From contig JAEUWY010000004.1 of the NCBI GenBank assembly GCA_022059125.1, positions 3,658,001 through 3,722,000 of the forward strand: a stretch of DNA of 64,000 nt, given 5' to 3'. Shown piece by piece: positions 43,709 to 55,941 of the stretch. The stretch comes from Corynespora cassiicola (Eukaryota > Ascomycota > Dothideomycetes > Pleosporales > Corynesporascaceae). The notes under the pieces were generated by a model, which saw nothing but the letters and a program-made list of their open reading frames with translations, did no database searches and was not told where the DNA came from. The position numbers were made by a program, and so were the translations under genes. The stretch's first letter is position 1; each line of letters starts with the position of its first letter.

Positions 43709-44625
43709 TGTCGCAGAAGCGCGGCCCTGAGGGTTTGAGAGGCGCACGACGGCGCCGACCTGGGGGCATGTTAATTGCCACTTGTGCATGCAGGTCCCTG
43801 GATCTGCGGTAGTCGGCCGGGGAGACTTAGGGCGTGGACTCTAGCGGGCAGCCAGGCCGTTGCACGCCGCTGTACGGCGTCGTGCGCCTGGGAGGCGCTG
43901 GGACACTGGGACCACGGGGGATAGCTGGGGATAGCTGGGGCATGATCAAGCTGAAAAGCAGATTGCTGGCGCGGGCCGCGCGAAGTCGAAATGAGCATCA
44001 CGTCAGCCCTCCCCTTTGCATGGCCAGAGTGGTGTCTTTGCCGCCCGAAACCCGCCTTGCCCAGGGCGTGATGGCGGCGTAGTAAGCATCAGCCTCAGCC
44101 CAAGCAGCAGTCCTCGCACCTCCCATGCTCTTCTAGAAAGCCATGCTAGCGCGTGCAAATGCAAATGTTGGCCCTCGTGATTCGCCCGAGGCCCTCGTGC
44201 GACGCAGCATCACTGCACCCCGACAACGCGCTGCCATCGGATGTGCTGCATACCGCGGGCGCAGCATCCCAAGATATATATCCAACGGCGACCGCCTTGA
44301 CTCGCGACCGCGCCCGCGCCCGTACACGCACACGCCTCACAGCACGTCTGAAGCACCCAACCCAGCCTTGGAACCCGCCCGCCGCGCCCATTCCGTCGCG
44401 TCGCCCTCTGTCCCCGCCATTACTTAGCTGCCGTCCGTATTAGCAATTGGCCGCTATCCCGCTTCGAGCAGGACCCGCCGACGCGATACTTTTGTCCTCG
44501 CCTTATTCATCTCTCAATCAGCAGCCGCCCCCACAATCTCTGCTCTCACGCGCCGTCCGCAGCTCTCCTCGCACACAGTCGTTTGCGAGCGCATACGGAC
44601 GACTGCTTGAGGAGAGTTAGCCTTT
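43709..44625. other. Intergenic, promoter region of the large BTB gene
   Basis: GC-rich, with several overlapping open frames (44133-44443) that have no family signal. A short direct repeat GGGGATAGCT occurs twice at about 43918-43938. No gene. Confidence 0.5.
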
Positions 44626-47352
44626 ATGCCTGACCAGTCCGGCCATACTACATCGCGAGACTTTGCATTTCAAAGCACTGACCAATCCTTCGCCCACCAG
44701 CTTGGTGGAGCAGACGGCGCGACGTCGTCGGCGTATCCCCCACAGGCCAGCGACCGCTACGATGCGGAGCCGACTACAAATGTCCCTGGCGCGTCGGCAG
44801 CATCGAACCAGGCACATGCGCAGAACCCTTCTTTAGCAGCCTACGCCGACTTTGGCGCCCACCAGACGACCCTCGCACAGCCCTCTCCAGCCCCGTTTCC
44901 TGGCTACAGCTTCAGCCCGGGCGGCCCTATGGTATGGGACTGGGGCAGCTCAATTGACTTCCCGGACTTTGCCAATCACTACGAGCCGCAGGGTGAGCTT
45001 GTCCAGGAGCTCCAGAACCAGGCAGTGCCCGCCAACGACTTCAGCATCCCACTGCCCGTCACCAAGATCGACCAAGCTTCCCAAGCTCCCAAAGCTCCCC
45101 AGGACCCGCAATCCATTCAGCTCTCGAGCGCCGCTTCCGCAACAGTTGCTGCAGCCGGCGTGCAGAATCCACTGTCGCCTCCTCCGAAACCACCGCAGCG
45201 GCCTGCCGTGCAGACGGGCGTGAAGAGGAAGGCTGAATCTGAGCCTAATTCGGCCGTGTCGCAAGCTGCCAGCCTTTCCGCAGAGCTCCAGCCGAACCCT
45301 GCAAAGCGCCAGAACAAGTCGCGGTCCTCATCTTCAGCTTCAGCGACGTCTCCCGCCGTTGCCACTGCCACCGACGCCCGCCGATCCTCCATGACCCAAA
45401 TTACTGCACCAGAGACGGCGCCTCAGCCGACTTCTACCGCAGCCAACAACGACGCAGCGCGTCGCAAAGAACCTAGCAAGGGAACAGGTCCGCAGGGGCG
45501 CGTTATTGACGTCTCCAAGCCTAGGAAGATTGTCGAATCCCCCATGGGGTCAGACCATCTGCCTGCGGGCAAGGTGTTTCCCATACAGATTGGGTCCGAA
45601 TTGTTCAGGTTATCAGGGGCTTCAATTTCATCCGATGGTAGGCACACGCTCTATCCCCAATTCACATGACAAGAACACAAGGGCTGAGAATTCTAGAGCA
45701 CCCTCATACTTTTCCCATTTCTTCGGGGAGCAACTCCTCAATAATGCGGGTCGCGCTGATGACTTGAGAACACTGTACATCGACCGCGACCCAGATACAT
45801 TCCGCGATATCGCGCTGCATCTACAGGGCTATCACATCATGCCCCGAGATGCCAATCATTTCGTCCGTCTCTTTGCCGACGCTCAATTTTACTCGCGTAA
45901 GTTCCGGCTTACTTATTAGAATCATCAGCTGTACGATGCTGACTACTCGCAGTTCCTCGTCTCACAAAACAGCTCTTCAGTACGGACATCTTCATTCGCA
46001 TTGGCGGTACGCCGTTCCAGATACCACGCGACCTATTTTCTGCTCCTGGAGACAGTCCAAACTATTTTTCGTTGGGATTCGCGCAATTCTTCTCTACTCC
46101 GTCCGAAGTCTTCCCTGGTCTGGACCGGAATGCGCTGCTTCGGCCTCCGTCTATATCCCCCCCGTCGGTGCCGAATAGGAGCGGCGAGATATTTGCAGAG
46201 CTAATCAAGATGCTTCAGGGGTACACAGTACACATCAAAAACGATGATCACCGATCCCAGCTGTTAAGAGACGCAAGATATTTCCATTTGAAAGGCCTTG
46301 AACAGCGGCTTATTCCCTGCGACATCTCATTCAACCTGAAGAGAAATCAGTCAGAGATCCTAATCCGCCTGGATGATATACGCCAATCTGGCGTCTCCTT
46401 CACTCCAGATGGGCCGCAGAGCTCCTCGAACTCAGGGTCGGGATCAAACGCCCCGTCCACTGTCGGTCTATCGCCAGGGCCTCTCTCCAGCAAGCCTACT
46501 AGCCCAGCGCCCTCGCTCGGTGGCCTGCAGTCCAGACCAGGGACCGTATCCTATGCGCGTCCCTATACCGACGACCATGCTCATACAAACACCCTCATTC
46601 TCGAAGTTTCATCCTCAGAGTCCACGACGCTCTACTTCCCTGTCGACCCTCCGAAATCTTCGTCCTCGTCCTCATCCTCATCACCGCCGACGCTCAACCT
46701 TCGTGCCACCTTCCACGGCAGTACTCTCGCGCGCATCACGTCGCTCTTCAGCGTCGTCGCCTCCAAGATGGGCCTCCCCGCCACGCAGCCCCTCGGCCTC
46801 ATGATGCTTCAGTCCGGCGGAGGCGTGGTGGCCCAGCCCGTCTCCCCCGCCAACTCGGGCGTCAGCGAGCGCCGCGTGCGCGTCCGCATCTCGACGGACT
46901 GCTACATGGAGATTGACGACGTGCCCGTCGAGCTTGCCGTGGACGCCGAGTCCGGCCGCTTGGGCATGCGGCGCGTCGTCTCGTCCGCGTCGTCTGCGTC
47001 TGCGTCTAGCCAGCCGCGGCGCAGCAAGCGTGCAAAGCTGGCGGCGGGGGAGGAGGACTCGTTGTGGTCGTCGCCGTATGAGGGCGGCGGCGGCGGCGAG
47101 GGTGGTGAGACGGGAGGGGAGTGGCTGTGGGGTGGGGCGCGGGCGAATGAAGTGAGCGTGGGGAGGGACGGGGATGTCGATGAGCACGAGGAGGAGTGGG
47201 TTGTCAAGCGGGCGCAGTGGAGGCTGAGGGTTGAGCCCTTGCCCTTCGACGGTGAGGGCGGGAGGATGCAAGTCGTGCTGTGCGGGGTCCGTATCCAGGG
47301 CCACAGCGTGGAGAGGAGTCGCAACAGGAACAGGGGTTTCTTGGGGAGCTGA
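44626..47352 (+). CDS. Large fungal BTB/POZ (K-tetramerisation-type) protein
   Basis: Three exons, 44626-45637, 45699-45896 and 45953-47352, 869 residues. Introns 61 and 56 bases. The first uses acceptor CTAGAG, giving ASISSDAPSYFSHFFGEQL; the second GTAAGT...GCAG gives DAQFYSLPRLTKQLF. The N-terminal 300 residues are disordered (Ser, Pro, Ala, Gln) with a probable nuclear signal (VKRKAE, PAKRQNKS). A first BTB-like domain (FPIQIGSELFRLSG to LYIDRDPDTFRDIALHLQGY) is followed by a second one (IFIRIGGTPFQIPRDLF to HFLKGLEQRL-type end). Then come Ser-rich and basic segments. The sequence FRDIALHLQGYHI and the DRDP motif are typical of the tetramerisation-type BTB fold. Nuclear adaptor or regulator is likely (inference). 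Confidence 0.87.
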
Positions 47353-47949
47353 GGGAGGCTGAAGAGGCTGAATGGGGGTTTAAGCTCAAGGATTAGGCCC
47401 AGATGGCAGACGCCTCGTGGGTAGAAGACTTTGTATGGCCGTGTGTACGTGCCCTGTGGGGTATTATGCGCGTTCCTGTCTGTTTACATCATAGCATCGC
47501 CTTGCCCTTCGCTGTATACATATTCGTTCCCCCCAATCCACCCCTTTTTATTCTATACTCCCTTATTTTGAAAGCCCCACCTACTTGCTGTTTCTTCCAA
47601 CTCTCCTCTCTGCAACAAACTTGGCAAAAGGGTATTGTCCGTATGCCATTTTAGCATTTGTTGCATTTTTGGACCGCCAGTGGGTTGAAGATCCATACGT
47701 AGTGGTTCTCCCTAATCTCAAAATCAAACTGGTAAAACGTGTATAGGTACGCTGGTGTAACAGTTTTACTGAATCAGCCAAACATGGTGTTCTCATACCC
47801 CGGGTGCATTCAATCAATTGCCACTGCCTGTAGCCATGGATGGAAAAAATTATGTGTATCTTTAGAATAATCTTGTCTGCTCTAGTTTTTCATCTAATTA
47901 CTATTGGTATTTCTTCATCCACCACCACCACCACCAACACATCTCCTAC
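47353..47949. other. Convergent intergenic region
   Basis: 3' flanks of the BTB gene and of the flavoprotein gene. A short CAC repeat lies at about 47921-47938. No gene. Confidence 0.5.
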
Positions 47950-49699
47950 CTACGCATCAGACCGCCGCGGGCCCAATCCACCAGCCCACCACCCGGAACC
48001 AACCCAGTACCTATTCTCCGCACTCGCAAACTCGACAGCCCGGGCAAGCATCCTCCTATCGACATGCAGATCCCAGTGACCATTCGCGAGCATGGCCGGG
48101 CCATCACTGCTCGCAGGCTGGCTCGGAGACGACGTGTCCGAGGTAGCATCAGACTGGCGACTCGGCGACGCAGACCGAGGCGTCGACGCCGGAGACAGCG
48201 AGTCTGGCGAGTACAGCGTGGGGATGGTGCCCAGGATGCGGCCGGCCGCGAAGACACATCCACCGACGGCGTGACGGATCAGAGAGTCGCCAGCGAGGCT
48301 ACCTATTATGAAGACGTTCTTGGCGACCTCGAGCGAGGCCTCGGCCTTGGGGCGCAGGGTGCGGCCTGATATGAGCGTGGGCTGTGCTGCATCGTCGTTG
48401 GGGTCAGTTCCGAGCACTTGGGCGCGGAGCTCCTGCGCGAGGTAGTCCAGGGAGCCGCGCCTTCCCACGACGTATTCTAGGCCTCCGACGGCTCTGGTGA
48501 CCACGTCGCCCGAGGTGAGGCGGATCGTCACTGTGGCCTGCTTCGGGCCCCCCTCGGAAGACGAGACGTGCAGCACCTCTGCGTTGGGGAGGCCCTCGTA
48601 CAGCGACCAGTCCCGCCGAGAAGAGTGATGGGCGTTGGACTTGCGACGCAACAGCGGCGACTTGCCCGCCGCCAGGCTCTGCTTGGTCGAAGCGATGGCG
48701 GCCAGCTTCATCTGGCGATAGACGGCGGCATACTCGGGATAGGCCGTGTGGTGGCAACCTCGGAGCGGCGACGGCCTGGTGCCTGGAGCCCACTGATAGA
48801 TGTGAATTACCTTGCGCGTTTCGGGTGCCGAGATGATCACGTCTGCCGCAGAGAAGCCGGATCCGATTACCAATAACGGCTCCTCCGCGGAATTTAGCCG
48901 CGCGACGGGCGCGAGCGAGGGTGGGGGTGGGATGGTCACCCCAAAGATGCCTGACGCCAGCACCAGGTGCTTGCAGCGCACGCCCAAGGAGCCCACGACG
49001 AAGCCGTCCATGGCCCGGTATACATTGTCCACCCTGGTGGCCGTGTGGATGGCGTCAGATATGCCCACCGCGTGCGGGTACGCCTTGAGGTAACTGGCCA
49101 TCTCCGTCTTGGTGGGGCGCACAAAGTCGCACTCGCCCTCCTTCGACCGAGCAACGTGCTCTGCGTACGAATACCCGGGGAGTGACAGCTGCTCCGCGTA
49201 GCTCAGGGCGCCGATGTTTGCGCTGGCGGAGCCGGGATCGTCTGCCCATTGTCCGCCCGGCTGCGACGTCTCGCCAATCGCCACATGAGATATGGCGCGC
49301 TCGGGCTCGTAGCGCCACTCGATGCACGATGTAGGGTTGATCTCGGTGTCGGCATTGGGGCGGATCAGAGTGTCCAGCAGCGTGTTGACCGGAAGTGCCT
49401 GGGTCGAGTAGCGGAGCGAGGACAGGAAGTGGGCGGAGAGATCCGGCGTAAGGTTCAGGAGGCTGGGATTCTTGGACAGCTTTGCGTCGAGAATGCCGTC
49501 ATGATGGCCGCCCACATAGTAGGGTATGTGTCCGTGAAGGATATAGGAGAGAATCAGCGCAGAGGGGCCATTGCCTGTTGATTAATCAGCCAGTGTTGGT
49601 GTGGAGGGCGGTGGAAGTAGAGGCAAAAGTAGAGAGGGCAACAGGTCACGGCGTACCTATGATTACGGTATCCACGCATTGTGGAATCGGACGGGCCAT
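47950..49699 (-). CDS. OSGIN-like FAD-dependent oxidoreductase
   Basis: Two exons, complement of 47950-49574 and 49657-49699, 555 residues. Intron 82 bases (GTACGC...ACAG). Joining restores the FAD-binding motif: CVDTVIIGNGPSALILSYIL, a GxGxxA loop at the very N-terminus. A second nucleotide motif, LLVIGSGFSAADVIISAP, is the NADPH-type Rossmann site (about residue 245), and KNVFIIGSLAGDSLIRHAVGG is the C-terminal FAD contact. YYVGGHHDG after the first motif matches the OSGIN (oxidative-stress-induced growth inhibitor) group of flavin monooxygenase-like proteins. The C-terminus is extended and Ser-rich. Substrate unknown. The first ATG in frame (49699) was used. Confidence 0.8.
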
Positions 49700-50376
49700 G
49701 GAAGGCGGCGCATTCGAGCAGTGGCCATGGAGCAAGGCAGGAACGGCGGGCAGACGGGGTCTTTGTACTGGGAAATAGTCGAAGACAGTAACATGACGGA
49801 GGTTGAAATCTTCGGCGCTAATCGCGACCGGCCGGGCACCCCTCGAGCGCTGGTGGGGCAGCCCTGCCGGCACGATGCGGGCTTTCCTTTCCTATTTTGA
49901 GCATGACTGAGGGGTGGGTGTTGGGACGCCCTGGCGCCGCCTCGCCCACGGGCCTGAGCCTTTGCACCGTCGTGGTTTTGGAGCCATGGATGCTGGGGCT
50001 CTGGGCTGCCTGTCAGTGCCGGATGAACAAACGTGCTGAGCAATCGCGGGGGATGCGAACGTCACGGCCGTCTAGATTGGCTTGGCAAGGCACCGCGCAC
50101 AATACCGCTGATTGTCGTCCAAGGGTAAGGAGAAGAAAAATGGTATCTACTGAGTACACTGTGCCGGCGCACCATCAAGCAGCTCAGAGCCAGACGCTTG
50201 GTATCTAGCCGCCGAGAAATCAGACCAACAAGACAATCCAGGTATCCCCTTCCACTGCCAAAATAACTCCGAGTTATGCTCGGCACCCGAGCCCTTCCCC
50301 CAAGCTTCACTTCTGCCGTCATCCCCACGCCTTAAGTAATCAGCCATGGATGGCCTCCACGCACATCACACCACGC
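49700..50376. other. Intergenic
   Basis: Promoter of the OSGIN-like gene and 3' flank of the VHS/GAT gene. Frames at 49663-50043 have no family signal. Confidence 0.5.
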
Positions 50377-52070
50377 CTAGTACCTGTACGTGACCGTACC
50401 CCGTTCCGCGATAGGCGACACATCGACGTCCCGCTGCTGGCTGTGCGTCTGCTCCGGCGTTCTTGGTCCGCCGCTGACGGGATAATCACGGGCGTAGTCG
50501 TTCCCCCCCGGCTGCGCTACAGCGCCGTGCATGGTACCGTTGTTGCCAGAGCTCTCTTGTCGGCCCAGATACGATGGTGTTGACTGGAAGCCTGGGTTGT
50601 ACGAGCTCGGCAGGCCAGTCTGTCCAAGACCCTCTGAAGGCCTGTCATTCTCGTCCGACACTCGACGCGGGGGAGCACCAGGGGGCGGCGCATAGCCAGA
50701 AGTGTGGTGGTCGGCGAATGGGTTGTCATCGGGCTCTGGGTAGGAGCTTGCGCCTGGTCGGTTGGAGCCCGCTTGCAGAGAGGAGGGAAGCGTAGGATCG
50801 TCGTTCTTGTAGCCGGTGGGAGTCTGACCTCTTGAGCCCATGTCGACTGGTGGCAGGACCGGCGCTTCAGTGCGAGTGGGCAGCGAGGGGGGATTGTATG
50901 TGTCGGCGGGCACGGCGGCAGGGGCTGCAGGAGGGGGGAATGCGCTGCTGTTGAGGGTCGAGATGGGAGGAGACGGCGAGGTTCCCTGCTGGCGCCGGGC
51001 CTGGAGCACTGCGCGCTGGTGCTTGGATGCAGCCAGCGAGAGCTGCTCATTCGTCTCGATCAGCGTCAACATGGTGTCGTCGTCCGGACCGGGGTTATCG
51101 CAGTTGATGTAGCCCTGGATGCTGCGCTGGGCCGACATGCAGCGCTCCGAGAATTCTTTCACGAGGTCGTTGCCCAGTAGCTCGTTCGGGGGCGTGGACT
51201 GGACGAATTGTAGGAGCAGCTTTGCAGAGGTCCGCGCCTCTTCGATACGGCCGGCGAGCTCAGTGGGAGGCGGCAGTCCCTTTGAGCCGGACCTGCTCGA
51301 GCTGAAGCCGCCATGCGGCTGTTGGCCACCCCATGCGGGGGCATTCAGAGTGCGCGGGCCAAACTGCTTTGCGGCGGCGACCATCAGTGCACTCTCCTTC
51401 CGCCACATGGCAAACAGGGTGTTCAGGTTGGTGTCGTAGGCCTTCTCGCGCTCCAGGGCATCCAGCGTCTCGCGCAGGATCTGGGACACGCTGCGGTCCT
51501 GGCCGTTGCGCAGGAGGTGCTTGACCGTGTCGGAGAAGTGCTTGTCGAGGTTCTTGGTGAAGGACTGGCCCGGGTTGTCGGCCAGGATGCGGATGAGCAT
51601 GACGGCATTGTACTGCACATGGGGGCGCGAGTGGTTGTCCTTGCTGAGGAACTTGCGGATCTGGGAGGCGGCGGCGGCAGCGGCAGCAGGACTTGCGACG
51701 GCGGACTCGACGATGGTGGGAAGGTGGAGGACCTCTTCGCCCTGCTAAAAGTCAATCCAGCGAGCGCTGGAGGGGAGGCAAAGGGGTCGTACAGCGTTTG
51801 CGGCACTGGACTCGCAGAAGAGCCTCTGCCGTCAGTTAGCAGCGTTCGCAGCGAAGCGGTCGAGCATCAGCGGGCCGTACCACTCCCCTGGCGGCATTGG
51901 CCTCTGGCGTGTCGGCGTCGGCATCGTAGTTGTCGTCGGGGGCTGCAGGCGGCGGGCACAGTGTTAGCAGGCGGTTGCTGTGCATGGCATGCAGCCCGTC
52001 TCCTGAATCACGTACCGCTGGGCTTCCTCATCAGGCTCCCCAGATTGGTCAGGCGCTTCTTGAGCACCAT
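50377..52070 (-). CDS. lsb5: VHS/GAT-domain adaptor, Lsb5-like
   Basis: Four exons, complement of 50377-51741, 51793-51825, 51881-51942 and 52016-52070, 504 residues. Introns 73, 55 and 51 bases, all starting GTACG and ending CAG. Joining gives PEANAARGVRLFCES, then ANAGEEVLHLPTIVESA. A VHS-type helical repeat follows (AASQIRKFLSKDNHSRPHVQYNAVMLIRILADN), then a linker and a GAT domain (ELAGRIEEARTSAKLLLQFV to LIETNEQLSLAASKHQRAVL), and a long Pro/Ser-rich tail with NPF (DDNPFADHH), an EH-domain-binding motif. Lsb5 links ubiquitinated cargo, Las17 and actin at endocytic sites; function here is inferred from the family. The start is shorter than in classical VHS domains. Confidence 0.85.
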
Positions 52071-53424
52071 GGCGGCGGCCTCGCGGGGGAGGGATCTACT
52101 CGGCGGCGGCGGGGTCGGGGACGGCGACGGCGACGGGCGAGAGGGTCTGGAGGGGCGCGGGCGAGACTGGGGGACGGGGGACAATTTGAATGCCACGGCA
52201 GCGCTGCAGGCGGCGGGTGAGGCGAGGAGCAGGACGCGTTGATTTGTGAGACCGCGAATGTGATGGCCTGGCCGTCCATGCCTCGTACTGCTGGAATCCT
52301 CCCGCCGGGCACGGACTTGGTTAGAGGCGACAGCACTGCCTCGTCCTCGTCATGCCCAGAGCGTCGACCAAATCTCCGCGCCCGCGTCGTCAACCGGCCG
52401 CGTACAAAGACGCTCCTCCAGGACACGCGTCCGCCGTCCAGCCAGCCCGTCCAGCCAGCCCGTCCAGCCAGTCCGTCCAGCGAACCTCTGGCTTGGCCCC
52501 AGGGTCCAGTCCACCCCGTTTTCGGGCAATAAATTCCTCAGCGGCCGCCGGGACCTCCTGTGTCTCCAGCCCTGGCCGGCTCCCGCTCCCACCACCACCG
52601 TCACCACCACCCCCCCGCTGCAACACCACCGCCCTTCTGGTGCCAGGCCGTCGAGAGATGCATACATGCACACGTCCAGCCGGCTAGCAATGATGCACCC
52701 GCGTCTTCTCCACAATTCGGGCCGGGCGGCGACCCTCGCTCGGCCAGGCGGCGGGCGGCGGGCACGGGGAGCACGCGCTCCATCGTCACCGCCGCCGTCT
52801 ACCAACGGCAGCCAGCGCGCGCCCAAAACCGGTTGAAAGAGCAACTCTTACTTGCGGTAGTCGTCCTGCCGCGTGGCTGTGCAGCGCCCGTCCTAGGCGC
52901 AATGCGATGGGAGAATGCGCGTCTCCAGAAGCCCATGCCTGCAGCGTTGGGGACCTGCTGGCGCGTGAGCGGCCATGGGCCAGCCAGCAGTGCCAGTGCA
53001 ACCACCACCACCACCACCACCATCACCACCACCCCACATGTTGCATGTCGCCGACATCCGTCGCGCGCGCTGCGCATATGCACCCAGATGACTGCCGTCA
53101 CCGAGTAGCGCCCTCTGGCGGGCCTGGCGGCGGCGAGGAGTGGACAGCGCCCGCCCTTGGCGCAGGCGATCATCCCCACAGCAGCCTCCCCGCCCAGCTG
53201 TAGCCTCGTCCGACGTCACAGCTGCTCGTGAGACGGCCCCAGGCCTGGGCGGTTTCGCGCCTGCGCGGTGCGTGCCTGCGTGCCTGCCTGCCTGCGGCTC
53301 CCCCGTACACTGTCCACCATGCCGTCTGCCTGCCCTTCGCCATCCCGTGCAAAACACCATCCTTCTGACCTCCCATCGCCTTAGACACCCGTCACGATCC
53401 CCCCAGCGACAGCTCCCTTCAAAA
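52071..53424. other. Divergent promoter region, Lsb5-like / App1-like genes
   Basis: 1.35 kb of GC-rich, repeat-prone sequence: a 13-bp tandem repeat (52432-52480), a CAC run (about 52997-53035) and GCCT/GCGT units (about 53268-53293). Overlapping frames on both strands are products of this composition. The open frame upstream of the App1-like start is leader. Confidence 0.5.
52432..52480 (+). repeat. 13-bp minisatellite, about 3.7 units
   Basis: Near-perfect copies of cccgtccagccag, with one base change in the last units. Confidence 0.85.
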
Positions 53425-54654
53425 ATGGCCCGCGAACCCGCCGCTGCGAAGGCTGGCCAAGCCAGGCAACGCTTTCAGGAGACCGAAGAAGACCGCATTA
53501 CTCGAGCCTCCGGCCGCTTTGCAGAATTCGAGAGCGACATGCCTTCCCTCACCCACCGCTTCCAGTTCTCCCTCAAGGACAACCTGTCGTCGTATCTCGG
53601 CCGCCGCAACCCCTTCGCCACCCCAGTCAACCCAGAGACGGACTATGTGTGGCTCTTCGACAACACCGCCTACCAGAACCGCCTCGGTCGCTGGAAGGCC
53701 GAGTTCGTGGCCGCCTACTTCGTCAAGAACAGCGGCAAGGACCTGTCTCAGGTCGTCGCCTGGATCAGCGACAAGATAGGCCTGGCCGACGACGACGAGG
53801 CCAGGGCCACCGTCGCCAAACGCGTACAGCCCTTGCTGGACTCCATTCTGCCCGCGCATTCGGTGGAAATCGACCTCCAGGGCGTGACCACCAAACTCGG
53901 CCCGAGTGGGCGCGATGGCATCTCGACCGATGAGCTCGCCGTACCCGGCCACGACTACAAGGACAACCAGATCATCGTCTCCAAGGCCATCAATGCCAAC
54001 GCCACCCCCCTAAACACCACCTTTGCCACTCCGAAGGGATGGGCCATCATTTCCGACGTAGACGACACCATCAAGAAAACCCTCACGTCTTCTCCAGTCG
54101 GCATTTTGCAAACCACCTTCGCAGAAGAGCCAGAGCCCGTCAAGGGTATGCCCGAGCTTTACAAGCATCTCGTGCAAAAGCTGGACAACCCACCCTTTTG
54201 GTATCTCTCCGCCTCGCCCTACAATCTCTACCCGTTCTTGCGCGAATTCAGGGAGACGTATTATCCCCCAGGCACCATGATCCTTCGTGACGCCTCCTGG
54301 ATGAATCTTGCCGGCTTCTTGGCCAACCTCACACAGGGGACTGAAGCGTACAAGGTCGATCGCATAGAGAAGGTCCATGAGTGGTTCCCCAAGCGCAAAT
54401 TCATCGTCATCGGCGACTCGACCCAATCCGACCCCGAGGCGTACGGCGAGGCTTACCGCAAGTTTCCCAAATGGATCGCCGCCATTTATATTCGCAAGGT
54501 GACTGGAGTCTCTGAGATGGATGAGGGCAAGAAGAACGACCCTGAACGTTTCGAAAAGGCTTTCAAAGGTGTGCCGAAGAACGTCTGGTACGTCTTCAGC
54601 GATCCGAACGAACTTTACCAGAAGGTCGAAACGCTAGTGCAGGAGAAGAAATGA
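53425..54654 (+). CDS. app1: App1-like phosphatidate phosphatase
   Basis: Single exon, 409 residues. The ATG at 53425 (AAAAATGGCC) was chosen over the longer frame because everything before it is low-complexity leader. The catalytic HAD-like motif is GWAIISDVDDTIKKT (about residue 210), the DxDxT type that defines App1 catalytic domains, followed by PFWYLSASPYNLYPFLREF and KFIVIGDSTQSDPEAY, the conserved second and third motifs. Yeast App1 is a Mg-dependent phosphatidate phosphatase bound to actin patches and endocytic proteins. This shorter form lacks the SH3-binding tail. Interestingly, it is divergent from an endocytic adaptor gene. Activity inferred from intact motifs. Confidence 0.9.
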   Translation: MAREPAAAKAGQARQRFQETEEDRITRASGRFAEFESDMPSLTHRFQFSLKDNLSSYLGRRNPFATPVNPETDYVWLFDNTAYQNRLGRWKAEFVAAYFVKNSGKDLSQVVAWISDKIGLADDDEARATVAKRVQPLLDSILPAHSVEIDLQGVTTKLGPSGRDGISTDELAVPGHDYKDNQIIVSKAINANATPLNTTFATPKGWAIISDVDDTIKKTLTSSPVGILQTTFAEEPEPVKGMPELYKHLVQKLDNPPFWYLSASPYNLYPFLREFRETYYPPGTMILRDASWMNLAGFLANLTQGTEAYKVDRIEKVHEWFPKRKFIVIGDSTQSDPEAYGEAYRKFPKWIAAIYIRKVTGVSEMDEGKKNDPERFEKAFKGVPKNVWYVFSDPNELYQKVETLVQEKK

Positions 54655-55560
54655 AGAGGCTACGTGCATGGTTGATGTGGGCAAGCATATCTTTCTTGGC
54701 GTTTTTTTCAATCACATGGCTCCCCTAATCCTGTTTTCGCGCGATACCACGGCACATTCTGTTTCCTAAGCTTCGAATGAGGCATGGACTTTCCCCTTAG
54801 CCTACACAGCATTAATACAAATTGATTACCAACTCCTATTTTCAGCTCCTTTTTCTTTTCTCCGTGCGTCTTGTTATTGGACAGCTCATGCGGCGCGGCA
54901 CAGGTGCGCAGCTGATTGCATGGAATCTAGGCAGGCGGTCACTTACCAAAGTCACCCACATAAATGCGGCACGCTTCCCCACGAGTCCTACAACGTGTCA
55001 GCGTCAAAGCGTTATCCGCCCCATTCTCATTTCCCTCTGAACAGCCACGATCCAATGCGTTCCGCCGCCCAAGAACTGTGCCGCTCTATACCCTGGATTC
55101 AGCTCTCAACCGCGAGCTCCGCACCCAACGATGAGAGCATGTATGCATCTATTTATTTGCACATCACTTGAAGATGGAAGAAACCGGCTCGCCATATCCT
55201 TGAACGATGGATTTCAACGCACCGTCTCTAGCAGGGTCCTTACAACTGATGTTGTTATGAACTAGTGTTCGAGGTTAGCATGCGCCGCAGCCCTGCAGGT
55301 CACTTAATATTCGAAATCCAGAGACCCCAGTCAATGCATGCGGCTAGGAGCCGTCAACAAGGCGGCGCAATGACGGGCATGGACCATCTGTGACTATACT
55401 CGCACTTCCGCTCAAGTTATGATTTTGCACTCCAAAGACCAGTTTCCAATCTCAACGGGTGTTGAATAACATTCAGGGAGAGGCGAAAATTGATTTGTCC
55501 GTCATCTCTCAACTTTATAAAAATATCAAGTATATTTTGTTGTTGGAATTCCATCATTTC

Positions 55561-55710
55561 GGATCTGCGGCACATTCAGCTGAACCTCGCCGTATGGCCT
55601 CAACTCATGCATGCCAAGCGTATTTATGTTTGTGTAGGACGTGGAGGCGCGCACGGCCTGGTTACCTACAAGCCGCCAGTCCAACACTGCAGCGGCTTTC
55701 TTGGCGGCAA
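55561..55710 (+). repeat. Promoter copy A, similar to 56911-57070
   Basis: Shares CACATTCAGCTGAA, CTCGCCGT, then CGCACGG.CTG.TTACCT further on, in the same order and at nearly the same spacing as promoter copy B. Lies 230-380 bases before the start codon. Confidence 0.75.
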
Positions 55711-55786
55711 TTTTAGGGCATCCTCCAGTCTCCCAGACACTGCAGGGCGTTATCTTGTAAGTACTGTGCCGCTAATGTATCAGACG

Positions 55787-55794
55787 TATATATG
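55787..55794 (+). promoter_or_regulatory. TATA-like element of the first secreted gene
   Basis: TATATATG about 150 bases before the start codon at 55942. Confidence 0.4.
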
Positions 55795-55941
55795 CTCGTT
55801 TCCTCAACTTCAGGAGTGACTCTTGTCGAACTTTCCCTGATCACTGTCGATCAAGATCATTGTTGGCCAAACGATCGCACTTCAAGTCCAATACCCCAGT
55901 CACTCCAACCGCTCGACCATTACTCTATTCGTTACTACGAA

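Larger units (their letters stand above)
54655..55941. other. Intergenic, includes duplicated promoter of the secreted gene
   Basis: 3' flank of the App1-like gene, then from about 55555 the promoter of the first secreted gene, which matches the promoter of the second (see repeat). No gene seen at 54655-55550. Confidence 0.5.

Noticed and set aside
52990..53040. His-rich coding potential from a CAC run
   Set aside because: Trinucleotide repeat in a promoter region; no frame around it is conserved-looking.
53140..53424. N-terminal extension of the App1-like protein
   Set aside because: Low-complexity, Cys/Pro-rich, unlike the family; the ATG at 53425 has good context and starts the conserved part.
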